NCBI GenBank assembly: GCA_016647705.1
Contig: JAENRU010000489.1
Coordinates: 1,700,160 to 1,764,159, forward strand
Length of the DNA stretch: 64,000 nt
Direction: 5' to 3'
Origin: Eucommia ulmoides
Taxonomy: Eukaryota; Streptophyta; Magnoliopsida; Garryales; Eucommiaceae
Of this stretch, positions 1 through 10,261 are shown piece by piece. Made by a program: the position numbers and the translations under genes. Within the stretch, counting starts at the first letter, position 1. Each line of letters starts with the position of its first letter. The notes under the pieces are model-generated. The model worked only from the letters and a program-made list of their open reading frames with translations, did no database searches and was not told the origin of the DNA.

Positions 1-357
1 TACCAAAAAAAACAGATTACCAAACAGTGGTGGGTCCACTTGAGGACTAACCCAGATTATTTCATTTGCAACACCATGATAGGCTTGAACAATGTCCACG
101 CTTGTTTGGATTTGGTTCCATAAGCAATTTTTGGCAAAATGGAATCATACAAATATTGAGGGAAGATAGAAAGCATCCCTTGATCTTTTAGAAGTAAATT
201 CTGCAACGGCGTCTTTTGATTTGGCTTCATCTTGTGGCCCCGTAAATCCTTTCTCTACTACCTCCCAGAGTCTTATGAGTTGTGACTCAAGAATTCCCTC
301 AATGTGAATACATAATTTCTCATTGTTATCTTTGTGAATCGGGGCACTTGAAATCAA
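1..357 (-). pseudogene. Copia gag fragment (UBN2/DUF4219-type)
   Basis: Minus-strand translation from 357 downwards gives a gag-like N-terminus: a start region with SSAPI and DNNEKLCIHIEG, then LWEVVEKGFTGPQDEAK. After a frameshift near 150 it continues as YDSILPKIAYGTKSKQAW. This order is that of Copia gag proteins of the UBN2/DUF4219 type, which form the virus-like particle. The family assignment is from memory of motifs. Frameshifts and truncation at the window edge make it a pseudogene. It lies in the putative third intron of SPT4. It points opposite to the Copia integrase that starts about 120 bases away, so either one element was inverted internally or two elements met head to head. Confidence 0.7.
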
Positions 358-1389
358 AGCAAGTTATTATTTGGCCTAACCGGAGCTGGCAACAATAGAT
401 GTGGAAACTAAAGTTAGCTTGTAGAGCTTATTTCTAATTCACATGAAAAATATCACTTTGAGTGGGGCAACTTTTGAAAAAAGGCTATGATATTTTTATG
501 AAAGATCGTAAAGTTTCAATAAAGGATTTGTTCTGAAAATTGGTGGCTAAAATGACTATGACAAAGAATAGTATATTGTAAGTGTTTGAAAGCACGCATA
601 GAAGATTCTTCTTGGTTATGGCGCCTAAGACTTGGGGAGTTAGATTTTGAACAGCTAACGTTATTGTTTAGAAAAATGATAAAGAAAGGTTTACCCACAA
701 TAAAGCAACAAAAAAAAAGTTTCCTAAAAGAATCTACTTCAAAGCAATAGAGCTGCTTCAATTTATTCACTCAGATGTGTGTGGTCCAATCAAGCAATCA
801 TCACTTGGTAAGAGCAATTTTTTTCGTCTTTTGATGGACTATTTTTCTTATAAAAAAAATGAGTTTATTTTCTAAAGAAAAACTTTATGTGTTCCTCACC
901 TTCAAAAAAATTAGAGCTATTGTTGGAAAGCAAAAGGGATATGAGACAGAGGCCATCTGATCCAACCTGAAGTGAATTCACATCAAATGAGTGCAAATAC
1001 TTTTGTGAAGAAAATGGCATCTGACATCATTTTATGGTAACAGATCACCCCTACAAAATAGAGTCGCCAAAAGGAAGAACGTAACCCATTATTAACATGG
1101 GCAAAAGCATGTTGAAAAACGAGAGAGTGCCCAAGGAATTTCGTGATGAAACTGTTGATTGTGTCATTACTTATTGAAAAGGTGTCCTACAAAAAAGTGT
1201 TCATGACGAAACACAAGCTTGGACTGAGTAAGGCCAAGAACCACTTGTGCTTTTGGAAGCATTGCCCATGCTCATTTCCGGACGATAAGAAGACTAAATT
1301 AGACGGCAAGGCTCATGTTTTTCATTGGCTATGATTCAAGATCCGAGGGTACAAGTTGTACAACATGATCAATGAAAAAAATATTCTAA

Positions 1390-1741
1390 GTAGAGATGTT
1401 GAATTTGATGGAGAAAATTAACAGAATTGGAATGCTACACAAGAACGAACTGATTTTTTCCCTTTTTTTGAAGGAGAAAAAAATATAGTGCTAATGTTGA
1501 TGTTGTAAATAGAGATGTTGAATTTGATAGAGAAAATGAATAGAATTGGAATGCTCCACAAGAATGAACTGATTTTTTCCCATTTTTCGAAGGGGAGAAA
1601 AAATATAGTGCTAATGTTGATGTTGTAAGTAGAGATGTTGAATTTGATAGAGAAAATGAATAAAATTGGAATGCTCAACAAGAATGAACTGATTTTTTCC
1701 CTTTTTTTGAAGGAGAGAAAAAATCTAGTGCTAATGTTGAG
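1390..1741 (+). repeat. Three tandem copies of a ~120-bp unit inside Copia pol
   Basis: The block starting agagatgttgaatttgat recurs at about 1392, 1511 and 1631, so the spacings are 119 and 120 bases. Each copy contains the segment that encodes RDVEFD, NWNA and RTDFFPFFEGE after the integrase. The copies differ by a few substitutions, so the duplication is not recent. Spacing near a multiple of three fits an in-frame expansion while the gene was active, but that is inference. Confidence 0.9.
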
Positions 1742-1858
1742 GAACACGCAACTCCTACATCACCTCCACCTACTCAAGGCCAAGATTCTCTCAGTGGACA
1801 CCTTGTTTAAAGAGTATCCAAAGCATCTGTGATGATGGCCACGACATAACTCAAAAAT

Positions 1859-2411
1859 TTAGGTGACATTTGGTTAGTGTTCCCACTTTTCTGAACCCAA
1901 CTGGAATGGGTTGGGTTGAGTTGAATTGGGTTGGGTTGTGAATTTTGGGAACAGAATTGCGTTTGGTAACAATAATTTTTGTTTTGTACTGAGAACAGAA
2001 TGTGTTTGGTAACGATTTTATCCTAAAACATTTATTTTTTTTAAAAAAAATTTCGTGTTTGGCAGCGGTTGGCGCCTGCGCCGGCGGTGGTGTCAGACGG
2101 TGGCCGGACGGCTGGACTCCGGCGACGGTGGACGGACGGTGACCGGCGGCGGTGGACGGTGGATAACGGCGGTGGACAACGGCGGATGGTCGTCGGACGG
2201 TGGCCGGAGTTAAGAACTTTAGGTTGAGTTTTTTGGACACAAAAAAAAAAAAATTTGTTTCTCATTTCCTTAACATTTTGAGAATCAATTCCTATTTTTT
2301 TAGTTGAATTGGTTTGAGTTTTATATTTGACAAACGAGTTCCCAAAAATCAAACTCAGAATTTTTGGGTTGGGTTGGGTTGGATTGGGAACACTAACCAA
2401 ACGGGGCCTAA
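1859..2411. mobile_element. Non-autonomous TIR element (MITE-like), GC-rich core
   Basis: The ends are inverted: 1859-1885 matches the reverse complement of 2385-2411 at about 22 of 27 positions, including a perfect stretch tttggttagtgttccca. The element breaks the Copia remnant cleanly, with pol-like sequence on both sides. Ends reading TTAGG...CCTAA and the GTTTGGTTAG motif resemble PIF/Harbinger or hAT MITEs. A clear target duplication was not resolved, so the superfamily is open. Internally, 2060-2215 is strongly GC-rich with repeated ggcggtggacggtgg-type units. Short polypurine and ttgggttgggttg repeats lie inside each end. The ORFs here are by-products of the repeats. Confidence 0.7.
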
Positions 2412-2570
2412 GAATCAACACTAGTTTGCCCTCATGCTGATTTTGAACCATACGTTAACAAGATGCGGCTCAAGACAAATGTGGATACAAACATTGGATG
2501 AAGAGATTAAACAAGGAATGATATGGGAGCTAGCCGCACTAGGGTAAGGCTATTGGAGTGTACAAGTGAA

Positions 2571-3503
2571 GTGAATTAAGTTCTAGACTTTTTCTTCTCT
2601 TAGTCTTCATATTTTTCTTACATAGTCCTCTTGTTCCAACAAACTAATGCTTAATGGTAATACTCAACTTGTTATCGGGGATAGAGGTAAAATACTAGAG
2701 GAATTACAAAATAATTTTCTGAGTATCTACTATCTATTTTTTCGCAAGTATAGAAGCTGATTGTTATTGCCTTGACAAGAATCAAAATGCAGGGGCATAA
2801 ACTTTTTTTCTCGTTGTTGTTTTTGGTTGGAAAATGCAAGGGTATAATAGCCGACCTTCATTTCGCATATGACGTGACTTGGATTTTTTTCATTTGGAGA
2901 GAAGACCCATGCACCTGAAGTGGTTGAAACAGATCCGGCATCACAATCCAACTTTGGTGTAAGAAAAACGAGGTTATTCAATCAAGCCATATTGGGAAGT
3001 GGATTATAAGGTTTACTGTGAAGGGATGACTGTGTTAGTCACTTGCCCTTCACTTGTTTCTTTACTCATGCATTCTAAAGCTCGATCTTGTCAATACTAA
3101 TGTGTAAAATGGTGCATTCCCATCCTTGATGAATTTGTTGACGAACTAGAAAGAGGGTGTCCTCAGAAAAAGTTTGTAGAGAAATGGCATTTGATCCCAT
3201 TAGCCAGTTTTTGTGTATATAAAAGGAAAGAAATAAAATGATTTCACCATACCAATATAAAAGAAATAGAAGGATTTTTTTAGTTTAAAATTGTCCGTAG
3301 TAAAGATAAAAGTGTCCTTATGTTTATCCACTATTTTTTGATATGGGGATTTTCAACGAAGTTTTTGGAAGACAGGGGTCTATGGTAGTAGGTCTTTCGG
3401 TGGCCTATACATAAATTTTTATACATGAAGGGGAAAAAAAGAAGCTTCAACAACTGCTCATAAACCAATGTAAGAGATTGACACAAAATTAGTTAGAACA
3501 TAC
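2571..3503. other. Putative SPT4 intron 3 sequence, no gene recognised
   Basis: Sequence between the Copia remnant and SPT4 exon 3. A short open stretch on the plus strand near 3128-3205 (DEFVDELERGCPQKKF) and one on the minus strand at 2730-2981 are not recognisable as known proteins. No acceptable last SPT4 exon was found here. Confidence 0.5.
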
Positions 3504-6500
3504 CAATTCGAAGCCAACGAGCAGCCCAACTCCTGGTAGGATCCATGACTGCAATAATCCTAGAATACAGCATATAACAAAAAAAAAAAAAAAAAACATT
3601 TTAGAGAAAAATTTAAGAGCAAAGTTGCTTGTAAACCATAGAACTGTGATCTTTTGCCACTTCTGATTCCCCTTACAAAATAAAATCCTCAGTTCCTAAA
3701 ATATGGGATTTTTCCAATGGCAACCCCTGTAATTGAGACGGAAACCACAGTGGCCCCCTATCTTTTGTCAAATACCAATTGATTCCCCTGTTAGAGTACA
3801 TTCGAGCACTTAACCTCCCTTCTCTGGCCAAAGATGTTGATGTCACCAATAAAATTCCAATTCTACCCTTGAAGTTCAATGAAAAAAAATGTACAATGAC
3901 AAATTTATAATTCAAATAAAACTTATAAAGACAAAACTGTGGCATGTGTGGCAGCCGTCTTCATCTGTTGCAGCTGAACTACAGTGGATTCATGACACAC
4001 TGCAATGAGGAAGGATGGATTGGTAGTGAAGGGTGGGTTATTAGGGTTTAGGGGGAAGACGATTACACACTGGAAATCTGCAGATTTTTTATTTTTTTGA
4101 CACAATAGCATTCTGAAAAATAAGACCCCCCAAAAATCACCAATACCACTCCAAAAAGTTTTTCAGTATCCAATGATTGATGTTTCTATGTAGTGACAAT
4201 TGGCTTCTAACAGTATTATGCTTAAATAACTTATATTTTTCATATATATATATATAATAGGGTAAAATAGTCAAATCACTTTCCTGATTTTGTTAATGCT
4301 TTTATCGATAAAAACTGAGTAAAAAACATTTTATCTTTTTTTTTTTTCCGATACGGAGTCTCTGTGGTATCTAACAAAAGAGAAGGGGTTACTATGATAT
4401 TTGTCTTAGTAACAAGATGTTAGTGGTAAAACCCTTCAAATATTGTCATATTTGACTTCGCACAAAGTTTTAGGTTGTGGTCGAATATATTTCACTTTAC
4501 CCTTATTGAAAACTGTGCAATGAAACTATTTGGAATTTGAATGAGTAATTGGGAGTAATCATTTTGGAACATCCTAAAACGAAAAGTAAGATTATCATTT
4601 TGGAAAAAGACGCTCTTTTTTAACCACCAACCTGCTCCCATACAGACCATATATGGAAGGGATTTAAGTGTAAATAAATTATGTTTAAGGGGGTCTATTG
4701 TAAATTCTACAGTGAAGGAGACTTACATGTGAAGACAATATTTGAAAAGAAAAAATCAACAAAATTACATAAAATTAATAAAAACAACAAAGCAACATAT
4801 ATGATCAACAGAAACAACTCTGAGCTTCCGCACAATGACAGCAACAATAAAGCCTTCTCCCCACCTAAGTAGGGTTAGCTACATTAATCCACTATTTGCA
4901 CCACACAAATCGTTATAGGATCATCCTTTTCATAAGTTCAAAGCCATCGAGTCACTCTTTCCGTGGTTTCTTAGGTTCCCCTCTCCTGGTTGCACCTTCC
5001 AATTGAATTAAATCATATTTTCTTATCAGTATTTCTACAGGTCTTCCATGAACTATAGTGCTATAACTCTATTCCCAAACTCTAATAACCCTATTCCTGA
5101 TTACCCATTCGTGTTCACCACTCAACCACCTTAACACCCCCATCTCCGCTTACTTTCCCCACATGCTTCTTGTTTACAACCCAACATTCTGAACCAAACG
5201 GCATCAATCATCTCAGTGCAACCTTATAGAATTTCCTTTCCAATTTCAATAGTATCCTATAATCACATATCAACCCAACTGCACTTCTACCTTGGCTTAA
5301 CTCGATGAGTCATCTCCTCCTAGCTTTATTAAAATTGTAATCCATGTATTCCGACTAACTACTACAAATTTTTAAACCTTTGGACTCTAAGGCTTCCCTC
5401 CAACTTTTGGGACAACATTGTTGAATAACAATGCGTACTATTAAAATTTTCATGGATATTCATTAAAATTGCAACTTCAAAGGATAATTGGATGGTACTC
5501 AGTAGTTTGTATTAGTGTTGTCAACATGGATCGGCCATTTGGATCAGAGAACCGGCCCAAAGGCCAGGATCAGGGTTGTATTCGGATTTCTTTGAAATTC
5601 AACCTGAATTGAGATGGTTGGATTCAATTAAAACCGGTGGGCTTTTGTTTGGACCAAAAAAAAAAAAGTATCATCTAAAAATGCAATCAATGACAAGTCT
5701 AAGATAAAAGAACCCAAACCAAAATGTTTTCCTTTGCCTCGCCCTAGGCCATTGCACGAAAAACAAGAAGTGAAATCATTTTTCTTGGAGTGAACGTAAA
5801 TCTTGAACCCAGGATAAATGACTTCATCTATAGAGGAAAACCTCCCTCCATGCTAGATCATTCCCATCTTGTGATAGAGTTTCTAAAACAAATATATGTA
5901 CACTTATTCCTATAAAACCTCTTATGACCAATCCAACCATTAGACAAGATGGTCAAACCTATGAACTTTTAACTTAACCAATCAATGCAGGGTCAGTACG
6001 TTATATAGGATTAAAATCCCCGCAAACTGTTCACTACGGCTCTTCCAAAATCTAAATTTGGAAGATTAATGAAATCAAACAAAACAATGACAAACCTACT
6101 AAAGGATTGTAAACTACAATGCAAATAAATATAGTTGAATCACATAAGATGAAACGTACAAAGAGCTTATCACAAAAAACACATCCAAAGAGACTAAAGG
6201 GATGAACAAAAGAGTGGGAAGATAGAAAAAACAAGGATTCCAACACAGGGTGAGGGATTTTATGCTTAAATTCATCTTAGAACTAAGGATTGGTTATACA
6301 GTCTGCAGTCTTATATCTTAGGTTTTCCATTTATTCTGTCTTTGAGCCATATAGAAATTTGTTGTGCATACTTACATAACCTTTTCACCAATTAAAAAGG
6401 GAAAAAAACATGCTTTGAAGTATTTCCTTTTTCTTTGAGTACAGGTTGAAATGAATGTATAAGATATCTAGTATGCAAGTTACCCTGTAAAATTTGGAGT

Positions 6501-6808
6501 TGTGCAATCAACAACGCGTTCATGATCTTCATCCATCTTAAAGAAAGGGCAATTCTCACATCCAGATTCTCTAAACTGCAAAAATTGCCATTTAATCCAT
6601 CACACAACACAGGACAAATATATTTAGCAAGATAAACCCCACAAACGACAGAAAATAAGCATGACATTTTAAACAGAATAATAGAACATCAAATAGACCA
6701 GGAGCTATAAAAGATAACCTGGTCGTAGGTCTTCACAAGACGGCATCGTAGGCATGCTCTCAGCTCATGTCCAAAGCTTGTAGGTATTTGTGCTGGTGCG
6801 CTTCCCAT
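3504..6808 (-). CDS. SPT4: Transcription elongation factor SPT4 homologue, exons 1-3 (3' end outside window)
   Basis: SPT4 pairs with SPT5 (the DSIF complex) and keeps RNA polymerase II elongating; it acts in the nucleus. Exon 1 is 6719-6808 (30 codons from ATG 6806-6808; MGSAPAQIPTSFGHEL, then CLRC). Exon 2 is 6484-6575 (FRESGCENCPFFKMDEDHER). Exon 3 is 3504-3559 (VMDPTRSWAARWLRIG). The four zinc-binding cysteines are C19, C22, C36 and C39. All splice sites are GT-AG: donors cag/gttatc, acagg/gtaac and attg/gtatg; acceptors tttttgcag and, after a long poly-T run, tattctag. Phases agree and there is no stop or frameshift, so the gene looks intact as far as it goes. The expected last exon (FVPGCYTLAVSE region, roughly 35 residues) is not present and should lie left of position 1. 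Intron 1 is 144 bp; intron 2 is 2.9 kb and filled with repeats; intron 3 exceeds 3.5 kb. Confidence 0.93.
3715..4440. mobile_element. Putative non-autonomous DNA element with long imperfect terminal inverted repeats
   Basis: About 130 bases at the left (3715-3880, including accacagtggccccctatct and ttttgtcaaatacca) match the reverse complement of the right flank (about 4255-4435), at a level judged by eye to be around 70 percent. Both arms carry gacaaatanca, ccccttctctttt and the attttaccct motif in the same order. The 370-base centre is unrelated to the arms. Long TIRs around a non-coding centre suggest a MULE-type MITE or a foldback element; the exact ends and a target duplication were not found. 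It lies in SPT4 intron 2. Confidence 0.5.
4441..4885. other. SPT4 intron 2, AT-rich sequence without recognised feature
   Basis: AT-rich with poly-T runs. The short plus-strand ORF at 4681-4872 has a low-complexity Lys/Asn-rich composition and no recognised motif. Confidence 0.5.
4886..5380 (-). pseudogene. RTE-clade LINE remnant: 3' end of the reverse-transcriptase ORF
   Basis: Read on the minus strand, scattered frames give LERKFYKVALR, then MPFGSECWVVNKKHVGKVS, then LNSIGRCNQERGT with a following KKPRKE-like stretch, ending near ANPT just before 4886. This is the order seen at the C-terminus of plant RTE-type LINE polymerases (the ECW..KK motif, then the EGATRGRGRPKKTW region). Those proteins copy the element by target-primed reverse transcription. 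Only the last ~160 residues remain, with many frameshifts, as expected for a 5'-truncated old LINE copy. It is antisense-neutral: the LINE and SPT4 point the same way and it lies in intron 2. Confidence 0.7.
5381..6483. other. Remainder of SPT4 intron 2, no gene recognised
   Basis: AT-rich non-coding DNA. A short segment at 5520-5650 (atcggccatttggatcagag and an aaccggtggg stretch) looks like a dispersed repeat but could not be assigned. Minus-strand ORFs at 6052-6246 and 6392-6667 are chance frames; the second is a shifted reading of SPT4 exon 2. Confidence 0.5.
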
Positions 6809-7281
6809 TACTCTTGTTTTGGTGATTCTCAATTATCTCCCTCGAATCTCTCCAATGGATTCTAGATATCAAGAACCGTAACCTTAAGAGGAAATCCAAT
6901 GCAGTCTATCTTGGTAATAGGTATGGAAAATAAACTAATGCATATGCTTTTTCAATATTCATCGACGCATTTTTGCACGAGAGGTAGGGCCTCCAAAAAG
7001 TAAAGGGAAGAGGAAGGCCACAGTTGGGCACACTAAAAGGTAGAGAATAGTTCACAAGTACCCCAAAATTGGAGAACAAAATGCAAATATTAAAAACAAA
7101 TCAAGAACTAGGGTTTTATATAAATTGTTTGAGACACTCGATTCACCTCTGCTTCTTTGCAGTGGCGGAGACAGAAATTGGGTGGCGTCAGCAGGAACAG
7201 CGGCTAGCAGGAAGCGTGTAGGAGCCAAGTAGCGATGAAAACTAGCAGCGACGAGCAGAAGGCTGTTAAACAAGGCTTGAT
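6809..7281 (-). promoter_or_regulatory. SPT4 5' leader and probable promoter region
   Basis: Sequence directly upstream of the SPT4 start codon on the minus strand. It has no ORF with recognised homology. A more GC-rich patch at 7140-7275 could be 5' UTR or proximal promoter. The Copia LTR at 7282 lies immediately beyond, so the promoter is short or overlaps transposon DNA. The transcription start cannot be placed from sequence alone. Confidence 0.35.
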
Positions 7282-7431
7282 TGTATGAGATTACACTTTC
7301 CAAAATTAGATTATGTAATTAGGGAATTGATTTGTGTAATGGCTTGATTCTAGGGATGCCCTAGAATCAAGCCCTATATATATGCTTGTATCATTCAAGA
7401 GATTAATATGAGAAATTAAGATACAATTTCA
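7282..7431 (+). repeat. Short 5' LTR of a Copia element
   Basis: The right boundary is set by the primer-binding site: the LTR ends ...caatttca just before atatggcatcagagcc. The left edge is less certain (a TG at 7282 or 7286), giving about 146-150 bases. It has a tatatata motif at 7375-7382 and the usual run of attcaagagattaatatgag before the end. No matching 3' LTR was seen after the pol remnant, which stops at the satellite near 12645. Confidence 0.65.
7341..7373. promoter_or_regulatory. Perfect 15-bp inverted repeat in the Copia LTR
   Basis: ggcttgattctaggg is followed by atg and then by its exact reverse complement. The 33-base hairpin lies directly upstream of the LTR's TATA-like tatatata. 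Such palindromes can act as a factor-binding site or fold in the transcript; which applies is not known. Confidence 0.85.
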
Positions 7432-7434
7432 ATA

Positions 7435-7450
7435 TGGCATCAGAGCCAAG
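7435..7450 (+). other. Copia primer-binding site
   Basis: tggcatcagagccaag resembles the complement of the 3' end of initiator methionine tRNA (usual form TGGTATCAGAGC), with one change. It follows the LTR end with the normal short spacer. Confidence 0.85.
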
Positions 7451-8214
7451 TTGAATCGATCGAATCTCAAACAAACAAAAAAAAAAAAAAAAAGAAAGGG
7501 TTGAAAAAACCCTAAAGCCTCTTCATCCTCTTCAAGATTTCGTAGCCCCAAGAATCAAAAAACCCTAAATCCAGCCGCCGGTGCGAGTCTTTCCTTCGTC
7601 ACCGCCGTTGCTCGTTCAGATCCTTCGTCGCAACGGACGGCTCCAAAATCCGACGGTGCATCTGAAACCGCCGTGAACGGCGAGTCCAACACTCAAAGAA
7701 AAAAAAAAAAAAAAAACTTCCAGCTGCTGCCTCAAGTTCGCCGGAGCTTTTTGTTCGTTCGGCGCTGCTCCAGATCTGAAGTATATCTCCCGGAATTACC
7801 TCTGGCGGCAGTGGTGGCCGTTCGATTCTGTGAGACTCGAGATTTCTTCGAGCAAATCTTGGACGGAGGTCTTGAATTTCTGTACCTGGTGGAAGGCGGT
7901 GCTATTTTATGCTTCCCAATTGCGATTGCCTATTTTATGATTCTGCGCATCCGCCGCCTGTTTCTTAACCTGGCTTGTTGCTCGAAAGCTGGCTTATTGA
8001 TTGCTTTCTTGTTGATTGCTGTGGTTTAGGTTTTTTAAGAAGTGTTTTTACACTTTAAACCCTTGAAATTTGACCATTATTTCACTTTGGTCCATATAGT
8101 TGTAATTTGAACACGATACCCTAAAGTTTTGTAAGAATCACACTTCAGTTCTTCAAAAAAAAAAAAAAAATGTGTGAAAAAATTTCTTCATGCATTGGAG
8201 CATTTGAACCTAGT
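7451..8214 (+). other. Copia leader region, non-retroviral and GC-rich in part
   Basis: Between the primer-binding site and the first gag-like sequence are about 760 bases, with a GC-rich part at 7570-7830. The ORF at 7673-8029 has no gag signature and no recognised domain. After it comes tgaccattatttcactttgg, a type of non-coding sequence seen in other plant repeats. It may be captured host DNA or an old insertion into the leader. Confidence 0.4.
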
Positions 8215-10261
8215 GCCATGATGGCCCGGAATCAATCCAATTTGAGTCAACGAGATCAAGCTCAACTCATCAATCACTATTGAAAAGTCTTCATGCATAT
8301 GCACTCATTGCCATAAGACTGGTCATACTAAAAGTCGTTGTTTTGAACTGGTGTGCTATCCAGAATGATAGGACCCTAGTCGCATGAAGAAAAATAATCA
8401 AAAGCACTCTACTACAGTAGTTATAACTGTAGACAATGGTGGTAAGATTTTAAATATTTTAACATTTGTTTTGAATAATACATGAATAATTGATTTTAGT
8501 ACAATATATCACATGACATATGATTTTAGACAAGTCTCGCCACTCAATTACTTTACCCAAAAATTTGTCTCTACTGCAAATGAAATTTCGACCCTAGTTA
8601 TTGGGACGGATCTTTGACTCTCACTAAAATATTAAATTTAGAGTTTGTCTTAATTGTTCCATCTTTAGATTATAATCTTTTATCAGTTTCTCAAATAATC
8701 ATTACTTTATCTTGTGTTGTTATTTTTTGGCTTGATTTTTGTGTGTTTAAGGACATCAAAACCAGGAAAACGATTGGTCGTGGTACTAGACAAGGGAAGC
8801 TGTATTATTTGGGTTTAGAATCAAAAAGTACAAAAAGCCTACGACAAGCTCTGGCAATGGCTGGTTCTGAAGATAAAAAAAAATATGATTACGACATCGC
8901 CGGTTTGGACATGTTTCATTTGGATATCTCAAAAGGTTATTTCCCAATTTATTTACAAGAGTCGATATTTCTAGTTTTCACAGTAATACTTGTGAACTTG
9001 CAAAGAGTCATCGTGCTTCGTTTCCATTAGGGTTAAATAAAAGTTCACTTCCGTTTATGATTATTCATTCTGATGTTTGGGGTCCATCGAAGGTCAATCC
9101 TTTAAGAGGGGAGGGGCACGTTGGTTTGTAACGTTTATTGATGATTGTACTAGGATGACATGATTTTTCTTGATAAAGTCCAAAATTGAAGCGAACTCAA
9201 TATTCCAAAAGTTTCATAAAAGAATTAAAACTTAGTACAATAGAAAGATTCAAGTCTTTCGCAATGACACTGGTGAGAATATCAAAGTACTGAATTTTAG
9301 CATTATTTAGAAGCACAATGAATGATCCATCACACAACTTTCTCTACCATATCTCAACAAAACTGGGTAGCCGAGCAAAAAAAGGGCACTTGTTGGCGAT
9401 TGTTCGAACTTTGCTAATTGAAGCCCATATGCCATTGTATTATTGGAGAAAAATTTTAACTTCAACAACTTATTTAATCAATCGGGTATCTTCCAGCACC
9501 CTCAATTTCAAAACACCATTCCAAACTCTAAATGATGGGATTGTGACTCCAACTGTCTCAAGTTTACCTCCTCATGTCTTTGGATGTGTAGTATTTGTAC
9601 ATCTACACAAGTATTAACGCACCAAGTTAACTCCTCAAGTATTAAGATGTGCTTTTGTTGGGTATACCACTCATAAAAAAGGATATCAGTATTATTATCC
9701 TCCAACATGCCAGTTATTTATCACGATGGATGTTGTTTTTATGAAGATACAATGTACTTCTCTGAACCCGAATTTCAGGGAGAGTACCAAAAGAAAATTC
9801 AAAGTCTAGATTACGATAACTAAGATGTAGGCAACTTGGAAATAACTGATATAACATTGGATTCCAGTGGTAATGATTCCCAGACTGGAGTAAATAAATA
9901 AATTGGTGAATTAGAGATACGTGGTACGATAGATTAAAAGAGTGATAAGCAACAAATAATTGAAGAGGTGGATCATTCTCCAACTCAAGCAGAAATTGAG
10001 GTTCTAGAAAATGTAATTCCATCATCGGTCAACATATCACACCAATAATTTATTGAAGATGTTCCTGAGCCACACGAAAGGTATTTCTAAATCTACATAT
10101 GAATCCAAACTCTCTAGTAAAGTAAAATATCTCATGAGTCATTATGTGTCAAACCATTGTTTGTTAGAATCAAATATGTTATCTGTGAATAAATTATATG
10201 TTGTATCTATTCCTAACAATGTGCAAGAAGCCTTATTTGATCCTAGGTGGAAAGCAACTAT

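Larger units (their letters stand above)
475..2570 (+). pseudogene. Copia pol remnant (pre-integrase, integrase, start of RT), interrupted by a MITE-like element
   Basis: Plus-strand frames read in order as decayed Copia pol. IFMKDRKVSIKDLF and KMTMTKNS lie near 490-570; WLWRLRLGELDFEQLTLL (pre-integrase) near 610; IHSDVCGPIKQSSLGKSNFF (integrase core start) near 765. EFTSNECKYFCEENGI is near 970; FPDDKKTKLDGKAHVF, then RGYKLYNMINEKNILSRDVE, run over 1275-1410. The frame changes many times and there are several stops. Integrase joins the cDNA to host DNA in this family; here it cannot be functional. The linker after integrase is triplicated, and a TIR element splits it at 1859-2411. A weak continuation towards the RT start (EEIKQG, WEL) follows at 2415-2540. 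Confidence 0.8.

Noticed and set aside
2041..2451. Overlapping Arg/Pro-rich ORFs
   Set aside because: They are translations of GC-rich repeats within the MITE-like element, with no independent coding evidence.
2730..2981. Minus-strand ORF containing GYYTLAFS, resembling the SPT4 last exon (GCYTLAVSE)
   Set aside because: Only about six residues match. The rest (KKFMPLHFDSCQG) does not fit SPT4 and no in-phase acceptor precedes it; judged chance similarity.
7673..8029. 118-aa plus-strand ORF with hydrophobic stretches
   Set aside because: Low-complexity Lys run followed by an unrecognised sequence within the Copia leader; no start context or homology seen.
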